Below the pieces are notes generated by a model. The model did no database searches and was not told where the DNA came from. It saw only the letters and a program-made list of their open reading frames with translations. Position numbers and translations under genes: made by a program. From Micromonospora marina (lineage in GTDB: Bacteria > Actinomycetota > Actinomycetes > Mycobacteriales > Micromonosporaceae), in contig NZ_FMCV01000008.1 of assembly GCF_900091565.1 (NCBI RefSeq), positions 124,001 through 188,000 of the forward strand: a stretch of DNA of 64,000 nucleotides. Reading direction: 5' to 3'. Shown here one piece after another: positions 34,201 to 43,544 of this stretch. Every line of letters starts with the position of its first letter. The stretch's first letter is position 1.

Positions 34201-35376
34201 GTGCTGAAAGTGGGGCTGACCGGCGGGATCGGATCGGGCAAGAGCGCGGTGGCGAGCCGCCTCGACGCGCTGGGCGCGGTGGTCGTCGACGCGGACCGCA
34301 TCGCCCGTGAGGTCGTCGCGCCCGGCACCGACGGGCTGGCCGAGGTGGTCGCCGCCTTCTCCGGCAAGGTCGTGGACGCCGACGGGGCGCTGGACCGGGC
34401 CGCCCTCGGCGCGCTGGTCTTCGGCGACGAGGCCGCCCGCCGCACGCTCGAAGGGATCACCCATCCCCGGGTACGCGCACGCAGCGCCGAACTGGTCGCC
34501 GCCGCTCCCGCCGACGCGATCGTCGTGAACGACGTACCGCTGCTGGCCGAGGTGGGGCTCGCGCCGACGTACCACCTGGTGGTCGTGGTGCGGACGGCCG
34601 TGCCGACCCGGATGGCCCGGCTGACCCGGGACCGGGGCATGGCCCCGGAGGAGGCGCAGCGGCGCATCGCCGCGCAGGCCGACGACGCCACCCGCGGCAC
34701 GGTCGCCGACGTGCTGCTGACGAACGACGGCACACTGACCGAGCTGCACGCCGCCGTGGACGCCCTGTGGCGGGACCGCCTGCTGCCCTACGAGCGCAAC
34801 GTCCGCGAGGGCCGCGCCGTCCCGCCCGGCCCGGCGTTCGGCGGGCCGGACCCGGCGTGGCCGGAGCAGTACGCCCGGCTGGCCGCCCGGATCCGCCACG
34901 CGGCAGGCGGTGACGTCCGGGTCGACCACGTCGGCTCCACCGCGGTGCCAGGGCTGGCCGCCCCGGACGTGATCGACATCCAGGTGACGGTGTCCTCGCT
35001 CGACGAGGCGGACGGGCCGCTCGCGCAGCGGCTGGCCGAGGCGGGTTTCCCGCGACTTCCGGGCGACTGGTGGGACGCCCCGCGGCAGCCGGAGCCGGTG
35101 CGCTGGGCCAAGCGGCTGCACGGCGGCGCGGACCCGGGACGTCCGGTGCGCCTGCACCTGCGGGAGGCCGGTTCACCCGGCTGGCGGTACGCGCTGCTGA
35201 TGCGCGACCACCTGCGCGCCGACCCGGCGCGGCGGGCCGACTACCTCCAGGTGAAGCGGGATCTGGCGGCGGCCGCGCCGGAACACGCCGCCTGGGGCAC
35301 GGTGACCGATCCCTGGTTCGACGAGGAACACCTGCGCGCCGAGGCGTGGGCCGCGCAGACCGGCTGGCGGCCCTGA
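34201..35376 (+). CDS. coaE: Dephospho-CoA kinase fused to a GrpB/UPF0157 domain
   Basis: Phosphorylates dephospho-CoA in the last step of CoA synthesis. Residues 1-195 are the kinase, with P-loop GLTGGIGSGKS at 5-15, VVDADRIAREVV and the lid RLTRDRGMAPEEAQRRI. Residues about 210-391 form a GrpB-type nucleotidyltransferase-fold domain, recognised by DHVGSTAVPGLAAPDVIDIQV and the FxRRRDHLR-like YALLMRDHLRADP. The same fusion exists in M. tuberculosis CoaE (Rv1631), where the second domain is reported to assist the kinase. The GTG at 34201 gives the family N-terminus; the ribosome-binding site is weak. Confidence 0.94.
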   Translation: MLKVGLTGGIGSGKSAVASRLDALGAVVVDADRIAREVVAPGTDGLAEVVAAFSGKVVDADGALDRAALGALVFGDEAARRTLEGITHPRVRARSAELVAAAPADAIVVNDVPLLAEVGLAPTYHLVVVVRTAVPTRMARLTRDRGMAPEEAQRRIAAQADDATRGTVADVLLTNDGTLTELHAAVDALWRDRLLPYERNVREGRAVPPGPAFGGPDPAWPEQYARLAARIRHAAGGDVRVDHVGSTAVPGLAAPDVIDIQVTVSSLDEADGPLAQRLAEAGFPRLPGDWWDAPRQPEPVRWAKRLHGGADPGRPVRLHLREAGSPGWRYALLMRDHLRADPARRADYLQVKRDLAAAAPEHAAWGTVTDPWFDEEHLRAEAWAAQTGWRP

Positions 35377-35406
35377 CCGGGCCGTCGGGACCGCACCGGG
35401 CCCGGT

Positions 35407-37005
35407 TCAGCGGGCCGTCGAGGCCGCGGATCCGCCGCTGCCCGCCGCGCGCCCCGCGGTGAGGTCGAGCCGGATCCAGACCCCCGGCCCGGTCCGCAGT
35501 TCCAGCCGGTGCGGCAGGCCGCCCCGGTCCAGCCACCAGCGTCTGCCGCCCGGCACCTCGAACACGTCGACCGTCGTCCGGCCGCCGAGCCGGTCCTCGC
35601 GGACCCGGACGGCGTCGCCGGCGGGCGCGCGCCGGGCCGCCCGCAGTGCCGCGTCGAGCAGCCGGTCCAGGTCGTCGCCGGGCGGGCCCGCGGGTGCCGC
35701 GAGCAGCGCGGCCGGCACCGGCGCCGGGGGCGTCGCGGGCCCGTCGGAGGAGCGCGGCACCTCGGCCACCCGGCCCGGCCGGACCCACCGCAGGGTACGC
35801 CGGCCGCTGCCCTCCTCGCTCACCGCGAGGTACGCCGACGGGCTCGCCCAGTTCACCGTGCCGGTGGCCCGCAGGTTGGCCGACGGGGCGAGCGGGGCGT
35901 CCACCGCCACCGGCGCGCCGCGCAGTGCCCGGAGCCGGGCGGGCAGCGCGGCCAGCCGGGCGGCTTCGTCGTCGGTGGGCGCCCGGGGCTGCCCGGCCCG
36001 GCCGCCGAGGGCGTCCACCGGGTGCACTGTGGCCCGGTCGGCGCGGGTCAGGTCGACGGTGACGGGTGTGCTGTCGGCCAGCCGCCCGGTGAGCCGGTGC
36101 AGCCGGGCGTCCGCGTCGACCCACAGCGCCGGGCGCGGGTCACCGAGCGGTGCGAGGGGCGCCTGGAGCACGTCCACCGGGACGCCGCCGGCCCGGTCGC
36201 CGCGTAGCCACCGGCCTTCGGCGGGCGGGTCGACCCGGTCGGCGCCGAGCCCGATCAGCAGGTCGCGTACCGCACCGAGGCCGTGCCCGCCGGCCGGGGA
36301 CCGCATCCGCCACCGGTCCGCCGGCGGCACCAGCGGGGGCCGGGCCGGGGTGGGGAGCGCGCCGGGGTCGGGCCGCACCAGCAGCGCGGAAGCGGTGGCC
36401 TGGACCAGGCCGCGGTCACCGCCCGCGCCCGGACCGCCGACGTCGAGATAGACCAGGGGGCGGGCCCAGTCGACCCAGCCGACCAGTTCGGTACGGGCGG
36501 TGCCGGCACCGACGGTGACCCGGACGCCGGCGCGTACGTCGCGCAGGTTGGTGACCCGCAGCGCGGCCACCCGGTCGGCCTCGGCGGCGGTGAGCGGGCG
36601 TGCCGTCCCGGTCTCGTCCGTCCGGCCGGGGATCCAGGTGAGCAGGCCGGCGACGAGCGTCGCGGCGGAGATCGCGGCCGCCGCCACGAGTGCGGCGAGC
36701 GCGATCCGGCGCCGGTCCGGCCCGTCCGGCGGGTCGTCGGCGCCGTCCAGTTCCGGGTCGCCGTCCGGCCGGGTGGTGAGCGTGGGACGGCGGCCGGCGA
36801 GCAGGCCGGCGCGCCGGCGCCGGCCGGCCACGGTGGCGGGACGGGTCGGTGTGCTGGTGCGGCCCCGCCGGTGGCCCCGGCCCGGTTCGCGGGGTACGGC
36901 CTGGTCGCCGTCGCCTCGCGCGGAGAGCCGGTGGGGGCGGCTCACCCCGCGCTGGCCTCCCGGCTCGTCGGCGGGCGGGGGCGTGCCGGTGTCGGGCTGG
37001 GGCAT
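35407..37005 (-). CDS. Membrane-anchored protein with a Pro/Arg-rich head, unknown function
   Basis: I do not recognise this protein of about 532 residues. A disordered, Pro- and Arg-rich N-terminus (to about residue 118) is followed by one transmembrane helix (ALAALVAAAAISAATLVAGLL, in two blocks near 120-140), then a long extracellular part. The outer part has two similar units, each with a TELVGWVDWA/ATGTVNWASP strand and a block about dose-like beta segments, ending in a WWLDRGGLPHRLE motif. This may reflect an internal duplication. The start is uncertain; ATG 37005 is a choice among several. It is convergent with coaE and divergent from uvrB. Confidence 0.6.
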   Translation of the reverse strand: MPQPDTGTPPPADEPGGQRGVSRPHRLSARGDGDQAVPREPGRGHRRGRTSTPTRPATVAGRRRRAGLLAGRRPTLTTRPDGDPELDGADDPPDGPDRRRIALAALVAAAAISAATLVAGLLTWIPGRTDETGTARPLTAAEADRVAALRVTNLRDVRAGVRVTVGAGTARTELVGWVDWARPLVYLDVGGPGAGGDRGLVQATASALLVRPDPGALPTPARPPLVPPADRWRMRSPAGGHGLGAVRDLLIGLGADRVDPPAEGRWLRGDRAGGVPVDVLQAPLAPLGDPRPALWVDADARLHRLTGRLADSTPVTVDLTRADRATVHPVDALGGRAGQPRAPTDDEAARLAALPARLRALRGAPVAVDAPLAPSANLRATGTVNWASPSAYLAVSEEGSGRRTLRWVRPGRVAEVPRSSDGPATPPAPVPAALLAAPAGPPGDDLDRLLDAALRAARRAPAGDAVRVREDRLGGRTTVDVFEVPGGRRWWLDRGGLPHRLELRTGPGVWIRLDLTAGRAAGSGGSAASTAR

Positions 37006-37320
37006 GCCGGTGTCGGGCTCGCGTCGCGGCCGGCGCTCGGGAGAGGTCCCCACGAGTGGAGAACGCGGTAGCGGGGTTTCGGTGACGAGCAGGGGCGCTC
37101 GCGGCGGCCGGTCAGCGCTGCGCGCGACCACCGTCGGCGCGCACGCCGGTCGTCCCGGGTGCTGCGGCCCTGGCGCCGGGGGCGACCGGCCCCGCGTGGG
37201 GCGATCACCGGCCCGGTCGGCCGCCGCGAGCGGCCTACGGTACGAGGGTAGACCGGTGAGATGAGCCACACAATGGGAATATCGAAGCTGATCAGGGACG
37301 GTCGGTGGTCGTGGCCGGAA

Positions 37321-37343
37321 GTGTCGGACCTCGGGCGTACCGT
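37321..37343 (+). promoter_or_regulatory. uvrB promoter: GTGTC-N12-TACCGT element
   Basis: GTGTC (37321-37325) and TACCGT (37338-37343) are 12 bases apart, the same spacing as at polA and uvrA. The last T is again 8 bases before the start codon (ATG 37351), which predicts a leaderless mRNA and explains the missing ribosome-binding site. Confidence 0.5.
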
Positions 37344-37350
37344 TGGTGTC

Positions 37351-39456
37351 ATGGCGCTCGACATTCCCCGGCTCGACGGCCGCTTCCAGGTCGTCAGTGA
37401 GTTCCAGCCGGCCGGTGACCAGCCGGCTGCCATCGACGAGCTTGAGCGTCGCGTGCGGCGCGGCGACCGCAACACGGTGTTGCTCGGCGCGACCGGCACG
37501 GGCAAGAGCGCCACCACGGCGTGGCTGGTCGAGCGGCTCCAGCGGCCGACCCTGGTGCTCGCCCCCAACAAGACCCTCGCCGCCCAGCTCGCGAAGGAGT
37601 TCGGCGAGCTGCTGCCGCAGAACGCGGTCGAATACTTCGTCTCCTACTACGACTACTACCAGCCCGAGGCCTACATCCCGCAGACCGACACCTACATCGA
37701 GAAGGACTCCTCGATCAACGAGGAGGTCGAGCGGCTGCGGCACTCGGCCACGATGTCGCTGCTCACCCGGCGGGACGTCATCGTCGTCGCCACCGTCTCG
37801 GCGATCTACGGCCTGGGCACGCCGGAGGAATACCTCGACCGGGCCGTGCGGGTCAAGGTCGGGCAGGAGCTGGACCGCGACCAGTTGTTGCGCCGTCTGG
37901 TCGACATCCAGTACGCGCGCAACGACATGGCCTTCCAGCGCGGCACCTTCCGGGTCCGCGGCGACACGCTGGAGATCATCCCGGCGTACGAGGAGCTGGC
38001 GGTCCGGATCGAGCTGTTCGGTGACGAGATCGAGAAGCTCTACTACCTGAACCCGCTGACCGGTGACGTGGTCCGCGAGGTCGACAGCCTGATGATCTTC
38101 CCGGCCACGCACTACGCCGCCGGCCCGGAGCGGATGGAACGGGCGATCCGCGACATCGAGGCCGAGCTGGGCGAGCGGCTGGCCGAGCTGGAACGGCAGG
38201 GCAAGCTGCTGGAGGCCCAGCGGCTGCGCATGCGCACCACCTACGACATCGAGATGATGCGCCAGGTGGGCTTCTGCTCCGGCATCGAGAACTACTCCAT
38301 GCACATCGACGGCCGGCTGCCGGGCAGCCCGCCGCACTGCCTGCTCGACTACTTCCCCGACGACTTCCTCACAGTGGTCGACGAGTCGCACGTGACCATC
38401 CCGCAGATCGGCGGCATGTACGAGGGCGACGCCTCCCGCAAGCGGATGCTCATCGACCACGGCTTCCGGCTCCCCAGCGCGGCCGACAACCGGCCGCTGC
38501 GCTTCGACGAGTTCCTGGAGCGGGTGGGCCAGATGGTCTTCCTCTCCGCCACCCCCGGCCCGTGGGAGCTGGAGCAGGCGCAGGGTGAGTTCGTCGAGCA
38601 GGTGATCCGGCCCACCGGCCTGATCGACCCCGAGGTGGTGGTCAAGCCGACAAAGGGGCAGATCGACGATCTCATGCACGAGATCAAGCTGCGTACCGAG
38701 CGGGACGAGCGGGTGCTGGTCACCACGCTCACCAAGAAGATGGCCGAGGACCTCTCCGACTACCTGCTGGAGAACGGCATCCGGGTGCGCTACCTGCACT
38801 CCGAGGTCGACACGCTGCGCCGCGTCGAGCTGCTGCGCGAGCTGCGCAAGGGCGACTACGACGTGCTGGTCGGCATCAACCTGCTCCGGGAGGGTCTCGA
38901 CCTGCCCGAGGTGTCGCTCGTGGCGATCCTCGACGCGGACAAGGAGGGTTTCCTGCGCAGCGGCCGGTCACTGATCCAGACCATCGGCCGTGCGGCCCGT
39001 AACGTCTCCGGCCAGGTCCACATGTACGCCGACAAGATCACGCCGTCGATGGCGGACGCGATCGACGAGACCAACCGGCGCCGGGCCAAGCAGATCGCGC
39101 ACAACGAGGCGAACGGCATCAAGCCGGAACCGCTGCGCAAGAAGATCCACGACATCCTCGACGACATCTACCGCGAGGCGGAGGACACCGAGAACAGCAA
39201 CGTCGGCGGGGCCGTGCGGCAGCTCTCCCGGGGCAAGGCGCCGGTCAAGGAGACGCGCAGCCGCCGGGGCGCCGCGGCGACCCCGTCGCGCGAGGGGATG
39301 GCCCGGGCGGACCTGGCCAACCTCATCCAGGAACTCAACGACCAGATGCTCGCCGCCGCGCGCGAGTTGCAGTTCGAGCTGGCCGCGCGGATCCGCGACG
39401 AGGTCGCCGACCTCAAGAAGGAGCTGCGCGGGATGGACGCCGCAGGGGTCCGGTGA
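37351..39456 (+). CDS. uvrB: Excinuclease ABC subunit B
   Basis: The damage-verifying helicase of nucleotide excision repair, 701 residues; it partners with UvrA (also in this window) and UvrC. Walker A GATGTGKS is at 46-53. The damage-probing beta-hairpin follows at [21 protein letters not shown] (given from about residue 93). Walker B is [12 protein letters not shown], helicase motifs V/VI are [14 protein letters not shown] and QTIGRAARN, and the C-terminal UVR domain binds UvrC ([19 protein letters not shown]). The ATG at 37351 gives the family N-terminus and agrees with the promoter element; earlier in-frame ATGs at 37261 and 37273 are less likely. Confidence 0.97.
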   Translation: MALDIPRLDGRFQVVSEFQPAGDQPAAIDELERRVRRGDRNTVLLGATGTGKSATTAWLVERLQRPTLVLAPNKTLAAQLAKEFGELLPQNAVEYFVSYYDYYQPEAYIPQTDTYIEKDSSINEEVERLRHSATMSLLTRRDVIVVATVSAIYGLGTPEEYLDRAVRVKVGQELDRDQLLRRLVDIQYARNDMAFQRGTFRVRGDTLEIIPAYEELAVRIELFGDEIEKLYYLNPLTGDVVREVDSLMIFPATHYAAGPERMERAIRDIEAELGERLAELERQGKLLEAQRLRMRTTYDIEMMRQVGFCSGIENYSMHIDGRLPGSPPHCLLDYFPDDFLTVVDESHVTIPQIGGMYEGDASRKRMLIDHGFRLPSAADNRPLRFDEFLERVGQMVFLSATPGPWELEQAQGEFVEQVIRPTGLIDPEVVVKPTKGQIDDLMHEIKLRTERDERVLVTTLTKKMAEDLSDYLLENGIRVRYLHSEVDTLRRVELLRELRKGDYDVLVGINLLREGLDLPEVSLVAILDADKEGFLRSGRSLIQTIGRAARNVSGQVHMYADKITPSMADAIDETNRRRAKQIAHNEANGIKPEPLRKKIHDILDDIYREAEDTENSNVGGAVRQLSRGKAPVKETRSRRGAAATPSREGMARADLANLIQELNDQMLAAARELQFELAARIRDEVADLKKELRGMDAAGVR

Positions 39457-39481
39457 CCGGCGCGACGGCCGAGGCGGCGCG

Positions 39482-40315
39482 ATGCTGACCGAGGTCGTCA
39501 CCGCGCGCCCCGATCCGCTGCTGCGCCGGTGGGTGGACCGCTACCTCGGCTACCGCGAGGAGGCGCCCGTCCCGCTGGTCCGGCGGGAGGCGGCGGGCGC
39601 GTTCGTGGTGCTGATCCTCGGCTGGGGCGACCCGCTGGACGTGACCGATCCGCGTGCCCCGGCCCGGGGCGCGTACGCGAACGCCTTCCTGGCCGGTCCG
39701 TCCGACGGCTGGTGCGCCACCCGGACGACCGGGACCGGCACCGGAGTGCAGGTGTTGCTGACCGCCCCGGCAGCCCGCCGCCTGCTCGGGCTGCCGCTGG
39801 CCGAGCTGACCAACCGGGTGGTGCCGGTCGACGCGGTGGCGGGCTGGCTGGCCCGGCTGCGCGACGAGCTGGCCGGCGAGCGGGGCTGGCCGGAGCGCTT
39901 CGCCCGGCTCGACGCCGCCCTGGCCGCACGGTTGGTGTCGACCGCGCCGCCGGACCCGCACCTGCTGGCGGCCTGGCGGCGTCTGGACGGCAGCGGGGGA
40001 GCGGTCGGCGTGGCCACGCTCGCCGGGGAACTGGGCTGGTCCCGCCGCCACCTGTCGGTCCGGTTCCGGCGGGAGTTCGGCCTGCCGCCGAAGACCGTCG
40101 CCCGCCTGCTGCGCTTCGAGCGGGCGTACGCGAGCCTGGGCCGGACGCTGCTCACCGCCGGGGCCGCCGGGCCGGACGACGCCGGGTGGGCGGAACGGGC
40201 CGTCCGGTGGGGTTACTACGACCAGTCGCATCTGATCAGGGAGTTCCACGAGTTCGCCGGCGCCACCCCGGCCGCGCTGGCCGGGCCGGGATCCCATTCG
40301 TCCAATCCGGCCTGA
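39482..40315 (+). CDS. AraC-family transcriptional regulator
   Basis: A 277-residue regulator with an N-terminal cupin-like sensor region (about 1-150) and a C-terminal double helix-turn-helix. The latter includes VGVATLAGELGWSRRHLSVRFRREFGLPP (split over about 178-206) and WAERAVRWGYYDQSHLIREFHEFAGATP. The ATG follows uvrB by 25 bases, but a functional link to repair is unlikely. The next gene (VOC) starts 24 bases later in the same direction, and regulator and enzyme probably form a small operon. Confidence 0.9.
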   Translation: MLTEVVTARPDPLLRRWVDRYLGYREEAPVPLVRREAAGAFVVLILGWGDPLDVTDPRAPARGAYANAFLAGPSDGWCATRTTGTGTGVQVLLTAPAARRLLGLPLAELTNRVVPVDAVAGWLARLRDELAGERGWPERFARLDAALAARLVSTAPPDPHLLAAWRRLDGSGGAVGVATLAGELGWSRRHLSVRFRREFGLPPKTVARLLRFERAYASLGRTLLTAGAAGPDDAGWAERAVRWGYYDQSHLIREFHEFAGATPAALAGPGSHSSNPA

Positions 40316-40339
40316 CCGCCCCGGCGGCAGACTGAGGGC

Positions 40340-40708
40340 ATGCAGAGCGTGTATCCCGTCTTGCGGTATCCCGACGTGCGAGCCGCCGTCGACTTCCTCT
40401 GTTCCGCGTTCGGCCTGACCGTGCGAGAGGTGCACGAGTTGCCCGACGGCGCCGTCGTCCACGTGGAGCTGGAGTTCGCTGGCGACCTGGTGATGCTCGG
40501 CCCGGGGCCGGCGCCGCGGTCCCGCCCGGCCGACGACGACTACGTCGTCTACCTGGCGATCGACGACGTCGACGCGCATCACGAGCGGGCCCGGGCGGCC
40601 GGTGCGGACATCGTCCGGGCGCCGTCCGACACCGACTACGGCTCCCGCGACTACGTCGCCCGCGACCTGATCGGGCTGGTCTGGTCGTTCGGCACCTACC
40701 GCCCCTGA
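40340..40708 (+). CDS. VOC-superfamily (glyoxalase/bleomycin-resistance-like) protein
   Basis: A 122-residue vicinal-oxygen-chelate protein with two beta-alpha-beta-beta-beta modules: YPVLRYPDVRAAVDFLCSAFG at the start and VVYLAIDDVDAHHERARAAGADIVRAP in the middle. The ending YGSRDYVARDLIGLVWSFGTY is typical of the PhnB-like branch. Metal ligands cannot be assigned with confidence. Members isomerise, dioxygenate or simply bind small molecules. It follows the AraC gene and may be its target. Confidence 0.85.
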   Translation: MQSVYPVLRYPDVRAAVDFLCSAFGLTVREVHELPDGAVVHVELEFAGDLVMLGPGPAPRSRPADDDYVVYLAIDDVDAHHERARAAGADIVRAPSDTDYGSRDYVARDLIGLVWSFGTYRP

Positions 40709-40793
40709 CGGGCCGGCCCGCGCGGTTGCGCTGTGTGGGCGAGGTATTGCCGAGAGTGACGGCGATGCGTACGCTCCCTCCCGGGAGGCGTAC

Positions 40794-41693
40794 ATGCCGT
40801 TGTCAGCAAGTCCCGTGGTCCGCAGGGCGAGGCTCGGCGTGGAGCTGCGCCGGCTGCGTCGCCGCGAGTCGCTCACGCTCGAACAGGTCTGCGCCCGGCT
40901 GGGTTGGGCGTCCACCTCGAAGCTGTCCCGCATCGAGCTGGGGCAGAGTCGGCCCGACCTGGCCGACGTGCTCGACCTGCTCGACGTCTACGAGGTGCCG
41001 TCGCCGCAGCGCGACGAGCTGATCGTCATCGCCCGCGACGCCGCCACCGGCCGGGGCTGGTCGAAGGCGCTCGGTGAGATGGGGGAGCGCCAGCGGGCGT
41101 ACGCCGAGCTGGAGGCGGGTGCGGCGCGCATCGTCGAGTACCAGTGCGTGCTCGTGCCCGGTCTGCTTCAGACCCCGGCGTACGCCCGGTTGCGCGTGTC
41201 GGCCGGCGCGGCGCTGACCGGGGAGGTGGACGTGGAGGCCGACGTCCGCGGCCGCGTCGCACGCCAGGAGTTGCTGATCCGGCCGGACCCGCCGCACTAC
41301 ACCGCGCTGCTGGACGAGCGTGTCTGCGACCCGGGCGGCCTGCCCGCCGACGTGTGGCGCGACCAGATGCGCCATCTGGCCGCGCTCGCCGAACGGCCCC
41401 GCGTCACGGTCCGGGTGTTGCCGTCCGCGGCGTCGGGCGGCGACGGACCGCACCCGCTGGCGCCGTTCTCGTACTACGCCTACCCCGACCCCGAGGACCC
41501 GCGCACCGTGCTGGTGGAGACGCTCACCACCGACCTGCGGCTGGTCGCCGAGGCGGAGGTGGCCCACTACGAGCGGGTCGTCGAACGACTGCTGGCCTCG
41601 GCGCTGCCGGCGGACGCCTCCGCCGAGCTGGTGGCCCGGCGGCTCGGTGCGGCGTCGGTGCCCCGGCCGCGGGATCCGCACGAGCTGGAGTGA
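40794..41693 (+). CDS. XRE-type HTH regulator with DUF5753
   Basis: A 299-residue actinomycete regulator. The N-terminal XRE helix-turn-helix is at about residues 10-65 (LRRLRRRESLTLEQVCARLGWASTSKLSRIE, in blocks). The C-terminal DUF5753 has YQCVLVPGLLQTPAYAR, RQELLIRPDPPHYTALLDE and a VRVLPSAA block. Proteins of this type are numerous in Streptomyces and Micromonospora and are often paired with a small DUF397 gene; none is present here. The ATG follows GGGAGGCGTAC. Confidence 0.93.
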   Translation: MPLSASPVVRRARLGVELRRLRRRESLTLEQVCARLGWASTSKLSRIELGQSRPDLADVLDLLDVYEVPSPQRDELIVIARDAATGRGWSKALGEMGERQRAYAELEAGAARIVEYQCVLVPGLLQTPAYARLRVSAGAALTGEVDVEADVRGRVARQELLIRPDPPHYTALLDERVCDPGGLPADVWRDQMRHLAALAERPRVTVRVLPSAASGGDGPHPLAPFSYYAYPDPEDPRTVLVETLTTDLRLVAEAEVAHYERVVERLLASALPADASAELVARRLGAASVPRPRDPHELE

Positions 41694-41801
41694 GCCGCGC
41701 GGCCCGCTCCCGGCGAGGCGCGGCCACCGGGCCCGGTGCCCCCGATGCCCGTCGGGACCGGTGGCCGCGCAGCGCGCAGGCTATGGCAGGGGTACGACAG
41801 T

Positions 41802-42095
41802 TCAGGCCGGAACGTCGATGAAGTGCTCGACCAGCGGCGGGCCGGCGAAGTGCGGCCCGATCAGGCCGCGCCACTGCGCGAACCGCTCGGTCTGGCGGAA
41901 GTTCACGTCGTGCGCCTCGACCGAGTCCCACTCGACGAGCAGCACGAACCGGGTGGGGGACTCCACGCCCCGGGTCATCCGCACGGAGCGGCAGCCTTCG
42001 GCGCCGGCGAGGATCGGGCGCGCCCGCGTGTAGGCGGCGGCGAACTCGTCCTCGTGTCCGGGCGTGACATCGATCAGCGCGACCTCAAGAACCAT
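41802..42095 (-). CDS. Antibiotic-biosynthesis-monooxygenase-fold (ABM) protein
   Basis: A 97-residue dimeric alpha/beta-barrel protein of the ABM/YgiN family. The pattern VLEVALIDVTPGHEDEFAAAY starts the domain, EGCRSVRMTRGVESPTRFVLLVEWDSVEAHD is the central part in blocks, and F(R/A)QTERFAQWRGLIGP leads into the final strand. Family members are small oxygenases, quinol enzymes or haem-degrading proteins, but many are uncharacterised. It stands alone, convergent with the DUF5753 regulator. Confidence 0.88.
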   Translation of the reverse strand: MVLEVALIDVTPGHEDEFAAAYTRARPILAGAEGCRSVRMTRGVESPTRFVLLVEWDSVEAHDVNFRQTERFAQWRGLIGPHFAGPPLVEHFIDVPA

Positions 42096-42276
42096 GCTGG
42101 CAGCCTGCCATGCCGTCGCATCGCGGGTACGTCCCGGGTGACGTCGGGAGAGCCGCGTCGGGATCGGGTGGCTAGCCTCCTAGGACGCCCCGCCCAACGT
42201 GAGCCGCAGCACGTCGGGAGATCGACGAGCGGTCCGGAGATGCGCCACCTCGGTGCGATGGTGAACAATGGCGATC

Positions 42277-42398
42277 GAGGAGGGGAGTATTCCCCCGCGA
42301 CGGAGTCGTCAGCACGGAAGAGCGCCCGGCACCCCCGGTCGCCCGACCCGGCTCCGCGGTCGGAACCGGTCACCGGGCTCCGGCGGAAGAGACCTCCG
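42277..42398 (+). promoter_or_regulatory. Probable yybP-ykoY (Mn2+) riboswitch upstream of TerC
   Basis: The conserved pieces of the yybP-ykoY class occur in order: GGGGAGTA (42282-42289), CGTCAGCACGG (42307-42317), and the closing GAGACC (42390-42395). The ends can pair as P1 (GAGG at 42277-42280 with CCTC at 42393-42396). The element lies about 90 bases before a TerC gene, a known target of this class. The remainder of the 390-base gap (42096-42486) shows no gene. Covariance was not tested. Confidence 0.72.
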
Positions 42399-42486
42399 TC
42401 AGTCACCCCTGTCAGTGTCGACGCACCCCGGCACCCCACCCGGCGTTCGGTGTGTTCCGACGCAGCGTGTCTGCCGGAGGATGAAT

Positions 42487-43485
42487 TTGAACGTGTCCGC
42501 ATTGGTGTGGGCGGTAACGCTGATCGCGATGATCGCGATCCTGCTCGCCGACCTGTTCATCATCGGCCGACGACCCCACGAGCCCAGCGTCCGTGAGTCC
42601 AGCCTGTGGGTGGGCTTCTACGTCGGCTTGGCGTTGATCTTCGGCGGCGCGCTCTGGCTGACCGCGGGTGGTCGCGTGGCCGGCGAGTTCTACACCGGCT
42701 GGCTCACCGAGTACAGCCTCTCGGTCGACAACCTCTTCGTCTTCGTGATCATCATGGCCCGGTTCGGGGTGCCCCGGCAGTACCAGCAGAAGGTGCTTCT
42801 CGTCGGCATCATCCTGGCCCTGGTCATGCGCGGTGGTTTCATCGCGGCCGGCGCGGCGCTGATCTCCCAGTTCTCCTGGGTGTTCTACATCTTCGGCGCG
42901 TTCCTCATCTACACCGCGGTGAACCTGGCCCGGCAGGGCGAGCCGGACGAGGACGAGTTCAGCGAGAACGTGCTGATCCGGTGGAGCCGCCGCGCGCTGC
43001 CGCTGTCCCGGGACTACGACGGGGCGAAGATCACCACCCAGGAGCACGGGCGGCGCCTGTTCACCCCGATGCTGATCGTCATGATCGCGATCGGCACCAC
43101 CGACCTGATCTTCGCGCTGGACTCGATCCCGGCGATCTTCGGCATCACCCAGGAGCCGTACCTGGTCTTCACCGCCAACGTGTTCGCGCTGATGGGGCTG
43201 CGGCAGCTCTACTTCCTGCTCGGTGGCCTGCTGGACCGGCTGATCTACCTCAGCTACGGGCTGGCCGTGGTGCTCGGCTTCATCGGCGTGAAGCTGGTGC
43301 TGGAGGCGCTTGCCGACAACAAGCTGCCGTTCATCAACGGCGGGGAGCACGTGGCGTGGGCCCCGCACATCCCGATCTGGCTCTCGCTCGCCGTCATCCT
43401 CGGCACCCTGGCCGTGGCCACGGCCGCCAGCCTGGCGAAGTCGTCCCGGGACCGGCGCCGGGCACTGGTCGAGGCCCGACGCTGA
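42487..43485 (+). CDS. TerC-family membrane protein (probable Mn2+ exporter)
   Basis: A 332-residue integral membrane protein with about nine helices. The family motifs are the paired acidic segments: TEYSLSVDNLFVFVIIMARF (metal-binding Asp/Asn) and GTTDLIFALDSIPAIFGIT, plus NVFALMGLRQLYFLL. TerC-family proteins export manganese, often during metal loading of secreted enzymes. GGAGG at 42476-42480 abuts the ATG at 42481 with no spacing but lies six bases from the in-frame TTG at 42487, so the TTG is preferred. A probable Mn2+ riboswitch precedes it, which supports the role. Confidence 0.92.
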   Translation: MNVSALVWAVTLIAMIAILLADLFIIGRRPHEPSVRESSLWVGFYVGLALIFGGALWLTAGGRVAGEFYTGWLTEYSLSVDNLFVFVIIMARFGVPRQYQQKVLLVGIILALVMRGGFIAAGAALISQFSWVFYIFGAFLIYTAVNLARQGEPDEDEFSENVLIRWSRRALPLSRDYDGAKITTQEHGRRLFTPMLIVMIAIGTTDLIFALDSIPAIFGITQEPYLVFTANVFALMGLRQLYFLLGGLLDRLIYLSYGLAVVLGFIGVKLVLEALADNKLPFINGGEHVAWAPHIPIWLSLAVILGTLAVATAASLAKSSRDRRRALVEARR

Positions 43486-43500
43486 CCCACCCGTCACCGC

Positions 43501-43531
43501 GAGGGGCGCTCCCATTCCCGGGGCGCCCCTC
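43501..43531. terminator. Hairpin between terC and the NlpC/P60 gene
   Basis: The arms GAGGGGCGC (43501-43509) and GCGCCCCTC (43523-43531) enclose a 13-base loop. The position between two convergent genes suggests bidirectional termination. Confidence 0.7.
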
Positions 43532-43544
43532 GGCGCGTCCGGGG

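Noticed and set aside
35407..38799. An 1130-codon open frame on the minus strand through uvrB
   Set aside because: Only its 3' part (to about 37005) has protein-like composition. The rest is the antisense shadow of uvrB in GC-rich DNA.
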